Part shown: positions 63,370 to 64,000 of the stretch, in pieces
How the letters are laid out: the number at the start of each line of letters is the position of its first letter
Position numbering within the stretch: the stretch's first letter is position 1
NCBI RefSeq assembly: GCF_002884975.1
Contig: NZ_PJKB01000003.1
Span: 350,743 to 414,742 of the forward strand
Source: Akkermansia muciniphila
Lineage (GTDB): Bacteria; Verrucomicrobiota; Verrucomicrobiia; Verrucomicrobiales; Akkermansiaceae
Reading direction: 5' to 3'
DNA: 64,000 nt
Position numbers and translations under genes: made by a program
The notes under the pieces: model-generated
Databases searched by the model: none
Told to the model about the DNA's origin: nothing
What the model saw: only the letters and a program-made list of their open reading frames with translations

Positions 63370-63727
63370 TTTACAATTAAGAAGAAAAGTCTTTGAATTT
63401 TCCGCTTTTTCTGAAATCCGGCGCATCTTCTTGAGCGTGAAAGGCCGAAGCGTTTCCCGGAATGCGCCGTTGCTGGATTTTTCTTTATAACCCTATTAAA
63501 ATACCTATTTTGCGTGGAATTAAGCTTTGGAATAAGGGGAAAATGAAATGAAGTTATTTTTCTGGGGAGTTTACAAAGGTTTTTACAGGAGACCGGGAGG
63601 CCCCTGCTCCAGAAAACGGTTTTTCCGCACCGGGAACATAGGCCTTCTCTTCCCGCCTGCCGGCGCTCTTTTCCGGAGGCGTTCAATACTCCATGCCATC
63701 CCGGCTTTTTCACCCGTCACCTACGCA

Positions 63728-63765
63728 GAACAGCCGTTCCGCGGATATTCCCGGAACGGCTGTTC
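63728..63765 (-). terminator. long hairpin behind the O-acetylhomoserine sulfhydrylase gene
   Basis: A perfect 14-base-pair stem (63728-63741 with 63752-63765, loop of ten) stands 21 bases after the stop at 63787. No T-run follows on the minus strand, so intrinsic termination would be weak. Confidence 0.5.
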
Positions 63766-63786
63766 GTACGAGAAGGAAAAACCGGT

Positions 63787-64000
63787 TTAACGGATGGCTG
63801 CCAGAGCCTGCTTGAGGTCCGCAATAATGTCTTCCGCGGCTTCCGTTCCTACGGAAAAGCGGATGAGGTCAGGCCGGACACCCGCTTCCATGAGCTGTTC
63901 ATCCGTCAACTGGCGGTGCGTATGGCTGGCGGGATGGAGAACGCAGGTGCGTGAATCCGCCACATGGGTAACGATGGCGGCCAGTTTCAGGCTGTCCATG
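63787..64000 (-). CDS. O-acetylhomoserine sulfhydrylase, C-terminal part
   Basis: Only the last 71 codons are in the window. The sequence MDSLKLAAIVTHVADSRTCV, then HPASHTHRQLTDEQL and PDLIRFSVGTE, matches the C-terminus of the MetY/Cys-Met metabolism PLP-dependent family. The PLP lysine lies outside. MetY makes homocysteine or methionine precursors from O-acetylhomoserine. The Met at 63999 is internal. Confidence 0.88.
   Translation of the reverse strand, partial: MDSLKLAAIVTHVADSRTCVLHPASHTHRQLTDEQLMEAGVRPDLIRFSVGTEAAEDIIADLKQALAAIR

Larger units (their letters stand above)
63332..63786. other. intergenic region, no gene seen
   Basis: 455 bases. The left end carries the PEP-CTERM promoter (63341-63369) and the right end the hairpin near metY (63728-63765). 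A 115-codon minus-strand frame at 63366-63713 has no motif and is not supported. Confidence 0.4.

Overview
The window looks like a chromosomal segment of a Verrucomicrobiota gut commensal, most likely Akkermansia or a close relative. The pointers are a C-terminal PEP-CTERM sorting tail (VPEP, short hydrophobic helix, RRSRNR) on a secreted protein, start codons mostly without a clear Shine-Dalgarno, a GC-rich genome whose codon pattern creates long antisense open frames, and a mix of secreted glycoside-active enzymes with an LPS/glycan locus. This is inference from gene content; no 16S or marker comparison was possible. No insertion sequence, CRISPR array, integrase or prophage is visible.

Layout. 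1-3.9 kb: 5' part of a large RHS/YD-repeat protein (minus, runs off the left edge) and a low-molecular-weight phosphatase. 4-10.2 kb: guaB-guaA (GMP synthesis), a sugar O-acetyltransferase, a HAD phosphatase, an AEC transporter and a lipoprotein. 10.3-16.2 kb (minus): DAHP synthase, a pseudopilin, secG, panD, ribF-truB-DHH phosphoesterase and a tiny lipoprotein. 16.4-18.4 kb: a metallophosphoesterase and a stand-alone SIR2-like protein.

18.4-30.6 kb is the most distinctive part, a surface-glycan locus built around a divergent control region at 22418-22719. Leftward runs hldD, a heptosyltransferase-like GT9, a GT2 and a GT8. Rightward run a GT2, an unassigned glycosyltransferase-like gene, a GT4, a GT10 fucosyltransferase, an acyltransferase-SGNH fusion and a second GT10. 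Several rightward genes carry their own TTGAC-type promoter, and related palindromes (GGATT/AAATCC arms) sit between -35 and -10 in two of them.

30.7-46.6 kb: envelope lipoproteins, an EF-hand protein, an SLC13 transporter, tRNA-Tyr, housekeeping genes, an exported nitroreductase next to an exported phosphatase, a GH35 beta-galactosidase, gpmA, a 2-hydroxyacid dehydrogenase, a frameshifted gene remnant, an acyltransferase and an MFS pump. 47-54.5 kb: paired half-size chromate transporters, an SDR oxidoreductase, the dtxR-feoA-feoB iron operon with an operator-like palindrome, and an alginate-lyase-family protein. 54.5-56.7 kb (minus): a compact overlapping cassette of IbrA-like PAPS-reductase, IbrB-like ParB-domain protein and a helix-turn-helix protein, apparently preceded by a 41-codon small gene. 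57.4 kb to the end: tRNA-Asn, leuB, a FAD oxidoreductase, a rhomboid protease, comM/yifB, the PEP-CTERM protein and the C-terminus of an O-acetylhomoserine sulfhydrylase.

The best candidates for new biology are the ibrAB-like cassette with its small upstream gene, the SIR2-like protein, and the promoter/operator architecture of the glycan locus.
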